Notes: a model not told the origin generated them from the sequence alone. A stretch of DNA of 64,000 nucleotides from Bacteroidota bacterium (GCA_009773515.1 WSXX01000026.1:1-64000), one strand, 5' to 3'; shown: positions 36,236-46,199, counted from the first letter of the stretch. Numbers and translations: made by a program.

Positions 36236-38434
36236 ATGAAGAAAGTGGATGATTATTCGCTTAATGAATTATTAAAGAAGATTTTTGGATTTGATTCCTT
36301 CAAAGGGAACCAGGAGCCTATTATAAAGAACCTGCTCGATGGCAAAGATACTTTTGTAATTATGCCTACCGGAGGTGGTAAATCAATGTGTTATCAACTG
36401 CCTGCAATTACCAGTCCGGGTACAGCCATAATAATATCTCCGCTGATTGCATTGATGAAAAACCAGGTAGATGCCATCCGAAATTTCGGAGCAGAGCAGG
36501 GTATCGCCCATTTTTTGAATTCATCACTGACAAAAGCCGAAATTACTGACGTAAGAAGAGACCTTACCACGGGCAAAACCAAGCTTTTATATGTTGCTCC
36601 TGAATCTCTTACCAAAGAAGAAAATGTTCAGTTTTTTCAGGAAATCGACATCTCGTTTTTTGCCATAGATGAAGCCCACTGTATTTCAGAATGGGGGCAC
36701 GATTTCAGGCCTGAATACCGTCGTTTGCGACCAATTATTGAAGCAATTGGCAAAAAAGTGCCTATTATTGCGCTCACCGCCACTGCTACTCCAAAAGTGC
36801 AGCAGGATATTCAAAAGAACCTGAATATGGTTGATGCATCACTTTTTATCTCTTCATTCAACAGGCCAAACCTGTATTATGAAGTAAGACCAAAAGGTGA
36901 TGAACCCATTAAGGACATCATTAAATACATAAAATCTCAGGCCGGGAAATCTGGAATTATCTACTGCCTCAGCCGTAAAAAAGTTGAAGAGATAGCCGAA
37001 AGCCTTCAGGTAAACGGAATCAAAGCACTGCCCTACCATGCGGGCCTCGACTCTGCAACCCGGGTTACCAATCAGGATAAATTCCTGATGGAAGAAATTG
37101 ATGTTATTGTTGCAACCATCGCCTTTGGAATGGGAATCGACAAGCCTGATGTCAGGTATGTGATTCATCACGATATGCCAAAGAGCCTTGAAGGATACTA
37201 TCAGGAAACCGGTCGGTCAGGTCGCGATGATGGCGAAGGAAATTGTATTGCATTTTACAGCTACGACGATATTCAGAAACTTGAAAAGTTCAATAAAAAC
37301 AAATCAGTTGCTGAGCAGGAAATAGCCGGTCAGTTGTTGCTCGAAACAGTTGCCTATGCTGAATCTTCGGTTTGCCGAAGAAAACAATTGCTGCACTATT
37401 TTGGCGAAGTTTACAATCAGGATAATTGCGGAAGTTGTGATAATTGCCTGCACCCGCGTTCAAAATTTGAAGGTAAAGATGCTGTTGAACTTGTATTGGA
37501 AACAGTACTTGCAGTTAAACAGCTTTTTAAAGCCAAACACATCATCAGTGTAATAACCGGAAAAGTTTCGGCCAACAATAAATCATTCAAGCATAACCAG
37601 CTTGAAGTGTTTGGCAAAGGATCGGAACATGATGAGAAGTACTGGAATGCCGTAATCAGGCAAATGCTGATTGAACGCCTGCTTGCAAAGGATATTGAGA
37701 ATTACGGGCTGCTGAAGATTACGCCCGAAGGAACAAAATTCCTGAAAAAGCCTTATTCCATTCTGCTCACCCGCGATCATGACTATGAAAACACTGAAGA
37801 TGATGATTTCTTCGCCGGTGGTGGTGCCAAAACCAGCACAGCCGATAAGAATCTCTTTTCAATGCTCAAAGATCTGAGGAAAGAGATTTCGAGAAAAGAA
37901 AACCTGCCTCCTTTTGTTATTTTCCAGGATCCTTCGCTCGAAGACATGGCCATCCAATATCCGATCTCATTCGATGAACTGAAGCAGATAACGGGTGTTG
38001 GCGCCGGAAAAGCACAAAAATATGGCAAACCATTTCTTGAACTGATAAAAACCTATGTTGAGGAAAATGAGATTATCAGACCCATGGATATGGTAGTCAA
38101 ATCGGTAGTCAATAAGTCCGGCCTCAAGGTTTATATCATTCAGAACATCGATAGAAAAATTTCACTCGAAGATCTGGCCTTTGCCAAAAGTATGACAATC
38201 AGCGAATTGCTGACCGAAGTAGAAAGAATTGTTGCTTCAGGGACTAAACTTGATCTCACTTATTATGTGAATGAATATGTTGACCCCTATCATCAGGAAG
38301 AAATTTACGATTATTTCCGTGAAGCAGAAAGCGACTCTATTGAACATGCGCTCAGAGAACTGGGAGAAGATGAATTTAATGAGGAAGAGATTCGCCTGAT
38401 GAGGATAAAATTTATGTCAGATCTGGGCAATTAA
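36236..38434 (+). CDS. recQ: RecQ family ATP-dependent DNA helicase
   Basis: This 732-residue SF2 helicase unwinds DNA during recombination and repair. It shows Walker A MPTGGGKSMCYQLPA (around 43-57), DEAH box AIDEAHCISEWGHDFRPEY (about 144), motif VI GYYQETGRSGRDDG, the RQC zinc Cys (CRRKQLL, CGSCDNC), a winged-helix region (IISVITGKVSANN) and an HRDC domain (about 555-625; LPPFVIFQDPSLEDMA). A C-terminal extension of about 100 residues (DLTYYVNEYVDPYHQEE) follows, as in Bacteroidota RecQ. It ends at a strong terminator. Confidence 0.95.
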   Translation: MKKVDDYSLNELLKKIFGFDSFKGNQEPIIKNLLDGKDTFVIMPTGGGKSMCYQLPAITSPGTAIIISPLIALMKNQVDAIRNFGAEQGIAHFLNSSLTKAEITDVRRDLTTGKTKLLYVAPESLTKEENVQFFQEIDISFFAIDEAHCISEWGHDFRPEYRRLRPIIEAIGKKVPIIALTATATPKVQQDIQKNLNMVDASLFISSFNRPNLYYEVRPKGDEPIKDIIKYIKSQAGKSGIIYCLSRKKVEEIAESLQVNGIKALPYHAGLDSATRVTNQDKFLMEEIDVIVATIAFGMGIDKPDVRYVIHHDMPKSLEGYYQETGRSGRDDGEGNCIAFYSYDDIQKLEKFNKNKSVAEQEIAGQLLLETVAYAESSVCRRKQLLHYFGEVYNQDNCGSCDNCLHPRSKFEGKDAVELVLETVLAVKQLFKAKHIISVITGKVSANNKSFKHNQLEVFGKGSEHDEKYWNAVIRQMLIERLLAKDIENYGLLKITPEGTKFLKKPYSILLTRDHDYENTEDDDFFAGGGAKTSTADKNLFSMLKDLRKEISRKENLPPFVIFQDPSLEDMAIQYPISFDELKQITGVGAGKAQKYGKPFLELIKTYVEENEIIRPMDMVVKSVVNKSGLKVYIIQNIDRKISLEDLAFAKSMTISELLTEVERIVASGTKLDLTYYVNEYVDPYHQEEIYDYFREAESDSIEHALRELGEDEFNEEEIRLMRIKFMSDLGN

Positions 38435-38457
38435 TCCGATGCATGCCGATATTTTAA

Positions 38458-38496
38458 GCGAGGCACAGGCTGTTATGGCTTTTGCCTCGCTTTTTT
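38458..38496 (+). terminator. Terminator of recQ
   Basis: GCGAGGC pairs with GCCTCGC, followed by six T. This is a strong rho-independent terminator. Confidence 0.88.
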
Positions 38497-38500
38497 CACT

Positions 38501-38508
38501 TAATTTTG
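38501..38508 (+). promoter_or_regulatory. Candidate -7 box of the OmpH-like/DUF4296 operon
   Basis: TAATTTTG matches TAnnTTTG and lies directly after the recQ terminator and 34 bp before the ATG at 38543. Confidence 0.45.
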
Positions 38509-38542
38509 CGCTCTGAAATTTCAATTTTAAATAAAACAGATC

Positions 38543-39208
38543 ATGCAGGAAGAAAACGCCACCCAAATCAGTGAAACAACCGTTAAGCCTAAATCCAATA
38601 ACAATACGGTACTCACAATCATCAACGCAGTGCTGCTTATTGGATTAATAATTCTTTATTTTATTGTTCTTAAGCCAGGCAATAAAAGTGAAGTTGACAA
38701 TTCAGCCATTCAGCAAAAACTCTCTTCAGGAAGCATATCTGTTGCCTATGTGAACAGCGACAGCATTCTGGCGCACTATGATCTGGTAAAATCGATGAGA
38801 ACTTCGCTCGAATCAAAATCCTCTGCACTTGAGAGTGAACTGAAAAGAAAACAGGCTACTTTCGAAAAAGATGCAGCCTATTTTCAGGAACAGGTAAATA
38901 AACAAACCATTTCTGAGTCTTCGGCACAGGAGATTTACACACAACTTATGGCAGAGCAGCAAAAGCTTTATGAGCTCAGAGAAAAATATTCAGCAGAAAT
39001 TGCCCGTCAGGAATACGATCTTAACCTGGTTTTGATTGATAGTCTTAATAATTTCCTGTCAAGGTATAACAAAACAGTGAATTATGATTACATATTGTCT
39101 TACACCAGAGGGGGCAATATTCTGGTAGCCAATGATTCTCTTGATATCACCAACAGTGTATTAAAACTGATAAATCAGGAATTTACCACTTCAAAATCAG
39201 ATAAATAA
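38543..39208 (+). CDS. OmpH/Skp-family periplasmic chaperone-like protein
   Basis: This 221-residue protein has a single hydrophobic segment near the N-terminus (VLTIINAVLLIGLIILYFIV), preceded by about 20 polar residues, so it is probably an inner-membrane-anchored protein with its bulk in the periplasm. Its OmpH domain begins IAYVNSDSILAHYDLV-like (here VAYVNSDSILAHYD) and continues as a coiled coil rich in K, E and Q. It ends in YDYILSYTRGGNILVAND. It should help outer-membrane protein folding, though distance from classical Skp leaves this uncertain. The DUF4296 gene follows after 9 bp. Confidence 0.88.
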   Translation: MQEENATQISETTVKPKSNNNTVLTIINAVLLIGLIILYFIVLKPGNKSEVDNSAIQQKLSSGSISVAYVNSDSILAHYDLVKSMRTSLESKSSALESELKRKQATFEKDAAYFQEQVNKQTISESSAQEIYTQLMAEQQKLYELREKYSAEIARQEYDLNLVLIDSLNNFLSRYNKTVNYDYILSYTRGGNILVANDSLDITNSVLKLINQEFTTSKSDK

Positions 39209-39217
39209 GCTAAGGCG

Positions 39218-39625
39218 ATGAAGAGGATTTCAGCAATTGCCGGACTTATCCTGTTTCTGCTTACCATAAGCCCGGGGTGCAACAGGTCAGCAAAACATGC
39301 TGACGGCGCAGAAGTTATTCCCCGCGATATGATGGTCAGGATTATGACGGACATTGAGATTACGGAAGCCTCATTGCGATTCCTTCAGTCAAAAGTAAAT
39401 AAGGATAGCCTCAATAAAATCTCAGAACAAGCCTTTGATTCGCTTTACAGTTTTCACAAAATAACTCCCGCACAGTTCAACAAAAACCTTGATATGTATC
39501 AGGAAGATCTGGCTGATTTTGAAAAGATGATGGATGAGGTAATGCTCGCAATCACAAAAGCAAAAGACAGTCTGAGCAACACTCCTGAAATAAAGACTGA
39601 TACCGTTGTAATTGTGAAGAAATAA
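39218..39625 (+). CDS. DUF4296 domain lipoprotein
   Basis: This 135-residue protein has a lipoprotein-type signal peptide ending in SPGCNRS; the lipobox is imperfect but Cys follows Gly. The mature part is the DUF4296 domain: DIEITEASLRFLQSK, AFDSLYSFHKITPAQFN and a helical C-terminal half. DUF4296 proteins are found mostly in Bacteroidota and lack a known function. It is co-transcribed with the OmpH-like gene, which hints at an envelope role. Confidence 0.82.
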   Translation: MKRISAIAGLILFLLTISPGCNRSAKHADGAEVIPRDMMVRIMTDIEITEASLRFLQSKVNKDSLNKISEQAFDSLYSFHKITPAQFNKNLDMYQEDLADFEKMMDEVMLAITKAKDSLSNTPEIKTDTVVIVKK

Positions 39626-39677
39626 TTTCAATTTACGATTCAAAAACCGGAATTTAACCGGGTCAGAAATCAAAAGA

Positions 39678-39715
39678 AAATGCCGGAAACTGGAATTTCA
39701 GTTTCCGGCATTTTT
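39678..39715. terminator. Strong bidirectional terminator
   Basis: AAATGCCGGAAACTG and CAGTTTCCGGCATTT enclose gaattt and are followed by T-rich sequence, with A-rich sequence on the left flank. It sits between convergent genes. Confidence 0.88.
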
Positions 39716-39738
39716 ACATTTAAGAATCTGACTTATAT

Positions 39739-40167
39739 CTATTTGGTTGCCACCGCAGTAAATGATTCCATATCGCTGCCTGCAATGATGGTATATTCCC
39801 AGTTCATGGTACTCAGGTCCGACATTGTGCCTGAACCACTTACCTGAAACCCAGTTGTAATTTCCTGTGAAGGAACTGTTATTCTATTGTTGGTAACAAT
39901 ACCGTATGCAGAATACGACCCTCCAACATTTGCAAAATTTCTTAGCAAAACCTGTGCAGTATTTCCCGGGTCGTAGGAAATGGTAACTGTATAATTAATT
40001 GCATCAACACCACGGCTTATCTTAGTTTCATCAAATCGCCAGGTACCGATAAATTTATCACGATCATCATCTGAATCCGGATCAAGATCTCCTTCAGGGA
40101 CACATGAAACCATGATTCCGAGAAGGAATGCAAATAGTGCAAAAGATTTTAAATACCTGGCATACAT
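39739..40167 (-). CDS. Small lipoprotein, unknown function
   Basis: This 142-residue protein starts at the ATG at 40167 (MYARYLKSFALFAFLLGI), giving a signal peptide with lipobox MVSC. An upstream start at 40257 would precede the signal peptide and is rejected. After an acidic linker (DLDPDSDDDRD) comes a beta-rich domain beginning FIGTWRFDE, reminiscent of lipocalin-like domains in Bacteroidota. It is probably periplasmic or outer-membrane attached. Function is unknown. Confidence 0.75.
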   Translation of the reverse strand: MYARYLKSFALFAFLLGIMVSCVPEGDLDPDSDDDRDKFIGTWRFDETKISRGVDAINYTVTISYDPGNTAQVLLRNFANVGGSYSAYGIVTNNRITVPSQEITTGFQVSGSGTMSDLSTMNWEYTIIAGSDMESFTAVATK

Positions 40168-40560
40168 AACTTTAAAATTTAAAGTGAAATTTTTATGACC
40201 ATTTTTATTACCAGCTGTAAAGGTAATCAATTCAGTAATTAACAAATATTGATCCAATCTATTATTTCCTGAAAATTTAAGAAACCATAAGCTGAATTAT
40301 GATCACCGTCAAAACACGAACTAAAGATATTACTGTGAAAGAACTTCAGACAGCAAATCGCAAATCAGAAAACTTAAGTACAAAATTTTTCAGGTAATTG
40401 CCTTACGGTTATTTATCAGATCAGGAACTGTGATTTAAATTAGTCAAACCCAGACTTACGGATTTCAGGTCTTATAATTCATCCTTCTGATGAAAAAGTA
40501 AAAATGTTGAATAATTCATATAAGATTTTAACTTTGCCTTAAAACTAACGACAAATTCAT
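40168..40560. other. 393-bp intergenic region between the lipoprotein and acyl-CoA synthetase genes
   Basis: The genes on both sides point outward, so this holds two divergent promoters. The plus-strand promoter is at 40507-40536. I see no gene or RNA motif in the rest, which is AT-rich. Confidence 0.6.
40507..40536 (+). promoter_or_regulatory. Promoter of the acyl-CoA synthetase gene
   Basis: TTG (40507-40509), 19 bp, then TAACTTTG (40529-40536) is an exact match to the Bacteroidota consensus. The ATG at 40561 is 24 nt downstream. Confidence 0.78.
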
Positions 40561-42474
40561 ATGCGTAACCTGATCGATTTGCTTGATGTTGCAGTTGAGA
40601 AATTTCCCGACAATACATATCTTCATGAAAAAAGGGGAAGTGAATGGCATCAGCGCACCTATACACAAACCAGGGAAAAAGTTCATGCATTCGGTGCCGG
40701 CCTTCTGAAGCTCGGCGTTGAATACGGTGATCGTATTGCATTACTCTCCGAAGGTCGCGACAGTTGGATTATTTCGGAACTTGGATTGCTTTGCACCGGT
40801 TGTTGCAGTGTACCCCTGTCGGTAAAACTTACACCTGCCGAAATTTCATTCCGCATCAAACACAGCGGAGCTAAAGTTGCCATCGTTTCTGAAAACCAGT
40901 TGTATAAAATCAAGGAGATTCAGCAGGAATTAACTGAGCTTGAACATATCATATTGCTCGACAAAACATCGGTAAAACAAAGTGGCGATTATTACTTTGA
41001 AGACATCTGTGAAGAAGGTGCCGCTATTATGAAGTCAAATCCCGATGTCCTCCGGGAAACCATCAATAAATTACAACCTGAAACCATTGCAAATATAACT
41101 TACACCTCGGGTACAACAGCTGATCCGAAGGGGGTTATGATATCTCACGGAAATTACATTTCAAACGTAGAGCAATCGCTTACGCTAATGGAAATCCCTG
41201 ACAATTACCGCACACTTGCAATTCTTCCCTGGGATCATTGCTTTGCACACACAGCATGTTTGTATTGTTTTATTGCAAAAGGCGCATCGGTTGCTTCAGT
41301 TCAGGCAGGAAAAACCGCCAACGAAACCCTGAAAAACATTCCGATAAATATTAAAGAAATTAAGCCCAATCTGTTGATGAGTGTGCCGGCTTTGTCAAAA
41401 AATTTCCGCAAAAACATTGAATCTGGCATCGCAAAAAAAGGTAAAATCGCGGTTACACTTTTCAATGCAGGCATTAAGGTTGCTTACGCATACAATGGCA
41501 TCGGAATAAATCAGGGAAAAGGGTTCAGGGCTTTGCTCAAGCCTTTGGTCTTGCTTTTCGACAAGATACTTTTCAGTAAAATACGTGAGGGATTTGGGGG
41601 AGAGTTGAAGTTTTTTATAGGCGGAGGAGCATTGCTTGATGCTGAACTTCAGCGCTTTTTTCTTGCCATCGGAATCCCGGTTTGTCAGGGATATGGACTT
41701 TCAGAAGCATCGCCGGTAATTTCGTCAAATTCAGTCAAAAACCTGAAAATAGGAACATCGGGCAAACTCGTAAAACCTCTTGAACTGAAAATATGCGATC
41801 CCGATGGAAATGAATTACCCAAAGGTCAATCCGGTGAAATTGTAATCAAAGGTGGAAACGTAATGATGGGATATTGGAAAAACCCTGAATCAACTGCAGA
41901 AACCATCAAAAATGGCTGGCTCTACACCGGCGACCTTGGCTATATGGATAACGATGATTACCTGGTAGTTAAAGGAAGGTTTAAGAGTCTGCTGATAGGC
42001 AGTGATGGTGAGAAATTCAGTCCGGAAGGAATAGAAGAAGCATTGATTGACAACTCTGCGCTGATTGACCAATGTATGCTTCACAATAATCAGGATCCAT
42101 ATACAGTTGGGTTGATTGTTCCAAACACAGCTGAATTGAAACGCCTTATCAAAAAACAGGGTTTTGAACCTTCAACCGAAGATGGGCTGGAGGCCGGCAT
42201 CAGCATAATCGCCCATGAAATTGAATCATACTTTGGCAAGGGCAAACATTCAGGAATTTTCCCTGAAAGGTGGCTCCCGGCGTGCTTTGTAATTTTACCA
42301 GAAGCATTTACCGAGAAAAACCATATGGTAAACTCAACCTTAAAAATGGTTCGGGGCAAAATCAATGAAAGCTATATTTCTACCTTCGCTTTCTTATATA
42401 CGCCCGCTGCAAAAAATCCGGTCAACGCTGTAAACAAAGACAATCTGCGAAAGCTATTTTCAACAACCGAATAA
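40561..42474 (+). CDS. AMP-dependent synthetase / long-chain acyl-CoA synthetase
   Basis: This 637-residue enzyme adenylates a fatty acid and moves it to CoA. The core motifs are YTSGTTADPKGVMISHGNY (AMP-binding P-loop), GYGLSEASPVIS, YTGDLGYMD and KGRFKSLLIGSDGEKFSPEGIE. The length fits long-chain acyl-CoA synthetases of the FadD15-like type rather than acetate or propionate enzymes. Chain length preference is unknown. It stands alone behind a strong promoter. Confidence 0.92.
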   Translation: MRNLIDLLDVAVEKFPDNTYLHEKRGSEWHQRTYTQTREKVHAFGAGLLKLGVEYGDRIALLSEGRDSWIISELGLLCTGCCSVPLSVKLTPAEISFRIKHSGAKVAIVSENQLYKIKEIQQELTELEHIILLDKTSVKQSGDYYFEDICEEGAAIMKSNPDVLRETINKLQPETIANITYTSGTTADPKGVMISHGNYISNVEQSLTLMEIPDNYRTLAILPWDHCFAHTACLYCFIAKGASVASVQAGKTANETLKNIPINIKEIKPNLLMSVPALSKNFRKNIESGIAKKGKIAVTLFNAGIKVAYAYNGIGINQGKGFRALLKPLVLLFDKILFSKIREGFGGELKFFIGGGALLDAELQRFFLAIGIPVCQGYGLSEASPVISSNSVKNLKIGTSGKLVKPLELKICDPDGNELPKGQSGEIVIKGGNVMMGYWKNPESTAETIKNGWLYTGDLGYMDNDDYLVVKGRFKSLLIGSDGEKFSPEGIEEALIDNSALIDQCMLHNNQDPYTVGLIVPNTAELKRLIKKQGFEPSTEDGLEAGISIIAHEIESYFGKGKHSGIFPERWLPACFVILPEAFTEKNHMVNSTLKMVRGKINESYISTFAFLYTPAAKNPVNAVNKDNLRKLFSTTE

Positions 42475-42566
42475 GTTGCCCTGCAACCTCCGGCATCTAC
42501 TTATTAAAATATGTTAATTCCAGAATCTAACCAATCGTTTGACCGCGAAAAATCGCTTACTTTTTA

Positions 42567-42574
42567 TATTTTTG
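42567..42574 (+). promoter_or_regulatory. Candidate -7 box immediately before tilS
   Basis: TATTTTTG matches TAnnTTTG and ends 4 bp before the ATG at 42579. If used, the mRNA would be nearly or fully leaderless. Confidence 0.35.
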
Positions 42575-42578
42575 CGGC

Positions 42579-43913
42579 ATGCTAGCGCAATTCAAACAAT
42601 ATATTTCGGATTATCATCTTTTTGATGAAAATGATCCGGTTCTCATTGCTGTAAGTGGAGGTGTTGACTCGATGGTTATGGCTGAGCTTTTTCACCGTGC
42701 AGGATACAATTTCGCCATTGCTCACTGCAATTTCGGGCTCAGAGGTTCAGAGTCGAATCTTGATGAAAAATTTGTAGCCTCCATGGCTGAATCTTATGGT
42801 GTAAAATTTCACGTTAATCACTTTAAAACACGTGAATATGCCGGTTTTAACAAGATTTCGGTGCAAATGGCTGCACGCACCCTCAGGTATGAATGGTTTG
42901 ATGAGCTGATTGCTGCTGAAGGATATAAATCTGTTGCAACGGCACACCACCTTGACGATCAGATAGAAACATTTTTTATCAATATCCTCCGGGGTACCGG
43001 CATCAGCGGACTTCACGGCATAATGCCTAACCGCCGTCAGGTGGTACACCCTATGATGTTTGCTTTCAGGAGAGACATAGAAGAATTTGCCGGGGATGAA
43101 GCCATTGGTTATCGCGAAGACAGCTCGAACCGATCCTCAAAATATGTGAGAAACAAACTCAGGAATGACCTTATGCCACTTCTGGCAGAAATCAATCCCG
43201 AATTCAGGAAGACCATCACTTTTACTGTGAGCAGAATGCGCGAAACTGAAATGCTGCTCAATCATTATCTGGAAAGCATCCGCAAGAAAGTTGAGACGAT
43301 TGAGGGTGGAGTAATTTCACTCAACATTGCGGAATTATCATTGCTAAAACCTTGTGATGCTTATCTTTACGAGATTCTGCAACCATATGGCTTCAACAGA
43401 AGTGTTTCTGATGAAGTTGCTTATGGTCTTGAAGAACTTTCCGGAAAACAATTCTTTTCACCAACTCACCGCCTGATAAAAGACCGCGATTTCTTATTGA
43501 TCACAGAGCTTGGCCCGGCCGGCAGTCAGCCGATAGGCGAAATTTTGATTGAGCAAGGCATTACAGAAATGAAAAAACCTGTTCAACTCAGGTTTACCAC
43601 CTTCAAAAATCTCCCCGGCACAAGAATCAACAAAAGCGGATCAATTGCCATGCTTGATGCAGATAAAATTACATGGCCACTGAGTTTGCGTAAATGGAAT
43701 GAAGGAGACACTTTCGTTCCCTTTGGCATGACCAACAGTAAAAAACTCAGCGATTTCTTTATCGATAACAAATTCTCAATAGTTGAAAAAGAAAATGCCT
43801 GGCTCCTGATTTCAGGAAATAAAATAGCATGGCTGGTAGGCCACCGTATTGGTAATCCATTCAGAATAACTTCTGAAACTGAAACCATCCTTCAGATTGA
43901 GCAGCTGGACTAA
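42579..43913 (+). CDS. tilS: tRNA(Ile)-lysidine synthetase
   Basis: This 444-residue enzyme adds lysine to C34 of tRNA-Ile(CAU) so it reads AUA instead of AUG. It has the PP-loop SGGVDS (S26-S31) and the family motif HHLDDQIETFFINILRG. After the N-terminal catalytic part come the TilS substrate-binding region and a C-terminal domain with RKWNEGDTFVPFGM and KKLSDFFIDNK, both typical. The length is complete. Confidence 0.94.
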   Translation: MLAQFKQYISDYHLFDENDPVLIAVSGGVDSMVMAELFHRAGYNFAIAHCNFGLRGSESNLDEKFVASMAESYGVKFHVNHFKTREYAGFNKISVQMAARTLRYEWFDELIAAEGYKSVATAHHLDDQIETFFINILRGTGISGLHGIMPNRRQVVHPMMFAFRRDIEEFAGDEAIGYREDSSNRSSKYVRNKLRNDLMPLLAEINPEFRKTITFTVSRMRETEMLLNHYLESIRKKVETIEGGVISLNIAELSLLKPCDAYLYEILQPYGFNRSVSDEVAYGLEELSGKQFFSPTHRLIKDRDFLLITELGPAGSQPIGEILIEQGITEMKKPVQLRFTTFKNLPGTRINKSGSIAMLDADKITWPLSLRKWNEGDTFVPFGMTNSKKLSDFFIDNKFSIVEKENAWLLISGNKIAWLVGHRIGNPFRITSETETILQIEQLD

Positions 43914-43953
43914 ATTGTAAATAATTGGTTTAATCAACATAAATACCCAATAA

Positions 43954-46050
43954 ATGAAACATCATCCTAAACTCCTTCTGGCAGTTTTGCTGATCGGGAT
44001 TCAGTCCTTCACTTTCTCTTACGGGCAGATTCTGAAACCTGTAAAATGGAGTTTCAGCACAAAACAGATTTCACCGGCAGAAGTACAATTGGTTCTCACC
44101 GCAACCATTGACCCAACATGGCATTTGTACTCGCAGGACATCCCGCCCGATGGACCGGTTCCAACTTCATTTACTTTTGAGAAAAGTGCTGATTACAAGC
44201 TTATCGGTAAAGTAAAAGAACCAAAAGCCAAAGAAGAGTTCGACAAAAACTTTGATATGGTGGTTAAGTATTTTGCCGATAAAGCGGTATTTACTCAAAA
44301 TATTGAAGTTTTAACTGATAAAGATTTCCAGATTAAAGGATTTCTTGAATTTATGTGTTGCGACGACGGGAGGTGCTTGCCTCCTGATGAAGTAGATTTT
44401 ACCTTCAAGATAAAAGGCAATCCCGACATTGCAAAGACTGCTGAACCCGTGCCTGGAGAAACCACTGCCAGTGTAGCCGAAGTACAGGATACAGTAGCCC
44501 TGCCAGTTGCTGCATCTTCCGATACTGTGGCAGGCACGCTAAACACAGCAGAAGCAATTGATACTGCAGCCGAAAAAGAAGATAAGTCATCATTGTGGAC
44601 ATTGTTTTTCTTTGCATTTCTTGCCGGTCTCGCCGCCATTCTCACTCCCTGTGTATTCCCTATGATACCCATGACGGTGACATTTTTCCTGAAAGAAAAA
44701 GATAAAGTAAAAGCCAAATTTCAGGCACTTTCCTATGGTGTTTCTATTATTCTGATTTACACTTTAATCGGAACAGTGGTTGCCATTACGCTTGGTGCAA
44801 ATTTTGCAAATTTCCTGAGTACACACTGGATTCCGAATGTATTCTTTTTCCTGATTTTTATGTTTTTTGCCGCTTCGTTTCTGGGAATGTTCGAAATTAC
44901 ACTTCCCAGCTGGCTGATCAACAAATCAGATTCTCAGGCCGACAGAGGTGGAATTATCGGAGCATTTTTCATGGCTTTTACACTGGTACTTGTTTCTTTT
45001 TCGTGTACCGGACCAATCGTAGGAGCCATTCTGGTGGCCTCGGCCAGTGGAGAAATACTGGAACCCATTATCGGAATGCTCGGATTCTCGCTCGCGTTTG
45101 CACTGCCATTTACACTGTTTGCCTTCTTCCCCCGCTGGCTGAACAGTATGCCAAAATCAGGCGGATGGCTCAATTCTGTTAAAGTTGTACTTGGATTTAT
45201 TGAACTGGCGCTTGGGCTGAAATTCCTCAGCATTGCCGATCAGACTTATCATTGGGGCATTCTCGACCGCGAGGTTTACCTTGCCTTCTGGATCATTATA
45301 TTTACCCTCATGGGACTCTACCTTTTGGGCAAGCTCAAATTTGCGCACGACAGCGATTTAAAGTTCATCAGTGTGCCGCGGCTTTCCATGGCAATTGTCA
45401 CTTTTGCTTTTGTGATTTATATGATTCCCGGAATGTTCGGTGCTCCGCTTCAGGTCTTGTCGGGATATCTTCCACCACAGGCAACCCACGATTTTGACCT
45501 GAATAAAATTGTGAGGGATAATGTTCAGGTATTTGGCTCAGGCGGAGGAACCACCGAAAAACCTTCAAGCCTATGCGATAAACCCAAACATGGTGAATTG
45601 CTTCACCTGCCTCATGGACTTGAAGGTTATTTCGATTATGAACAAGGTCTTGCTTGTGCAGCACAGGTAAATAAACCGGTTTTTATTGACTTTACCGGCC
45701 ACGGGTGTGTAAATTGCCGCGAAATGGAAGCACGCGTCTGGGCTGATCCAAGGGTTTTGAAAAAGCTACGCGAAGAATTTATTATTGTGGCCCTGTATGT
45801 TGATGACAAAACCACACTTCCTGAATCGGAATGGATTACTTCTACCTACGACGGAAAAGTAAAGAAAACCATCGGAAAGAAATATGCCGATTTCCAGATC
45901 AGTAAGTTTAACGTCAATGCACAACCCTATTACGTGTTGCTTGATACCAAAGGAAATGTGATGGTTCCACCGTTGGCTTACGATCTTGATGTTGAGAATT
46001 TTCTCGATTTCCTCGACAGAGGCCTGAAAGAGTTTAAGGAAAGACAATAA
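43954..46050 (+). CDS. dsbD: DsbD-family thiol:disulfide interchange protein
   Basis: This 698-residue protein passes reducing power from the cytosol to the periplasm. It has a signal peptide, an N-terminal DsbD-like domain with LEFMCCDDGRCLPP (C135, C136, C141), a low-complexity linker (about 150-210), eight membrane helices with TPCVFPMIPMT and FSCTGPIVG Cys residues, and a C-terminal thioredoxin-like domain with C585-VN-C588 (GHGCVNCREME). All three thiol relay centres appear present. Partners in cytochrome c maturation or in surface-protein folding are possible. Confidence 0.9.
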   Translation: MKHHPKLLLAVLLIGIQSFTFSYGQILKPVKWSFSTKQISPAEVQLVLTATIDPTWHLYSQDIPPDGPVPTSFTFEKSADYKLIGKVKEPKAKEEFDKNFDMVVKYFADKAVFTQNIEVLTDKDFQIKGFLEFMCCDDGRCLPPDEVDFTFKIKGNPDIAKTAEPVPGETTASVAEVQDTVALPVAASSDTVAGTLNTAEAIDTAAEKEDKSSLWTLFFFAFLAGLAAILTPCVFPMIPMTVTFFLKEKDKVKAKFQALSYGVSIILIYTLIGTVVAITLGANFANFLSTHWIPNVFFFLIFMFFAASFLGMFEITLPSWLINKSDSQADRGGIIGAFFMAFTLVLVSFSCTGPIVGAILVASASGEILEPIIGMLGFSLAFALPFTLFAFFPRWLNSMPKSGGWLNSVKVVLGFIELALGLKFLSIADQTYHWGILDREVYLAFWIIIFTLMGLYLLGKLKFAHDSDLKFISVPRLSMAIVTFAFVIYMIPGMFGAPLQVLSGYLPPQATHDFDLNKIVRDNVQVFGSGGGTTEKPSSLCDKPKHGELLHLPHGLEGYFDYEQGLACAAQVNKPVFIDFTGHGCVNCREMEARVWADPRVLKKLREEFIIVALYVDDKTTLPESEWITSTYDGKVKKTIGKKYADFQISKFNVNAQPYYVLLDTKGNVMVPPLAYDLDVENFLDFLDRGLKEFKERQ

Positions 46051-46169
46051 ATTAATAATTGATCCATGATTCGCTGATGTCAGGGCTTGACTTGATATTT
46101 GTTAGTTTCAACAAAATGCTTGTTTTCAATTAGTCAAACCCTGATTTTCTGATTTTGGGCTGATCTTTT

Positions 46170-46199
46170 AAAAGGCTACCGGGAAAGGTGGCCTTTTTT
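46170..46199 (+). terminator. Terminator downstream of dsbD
   Basis: AAAAGGCTACC and GGTGGCCTTTT form an 11-bp stem with one G-T pair around gggaa, then T-run. It lies 120 bp after the stop. Confidence 0.65.
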
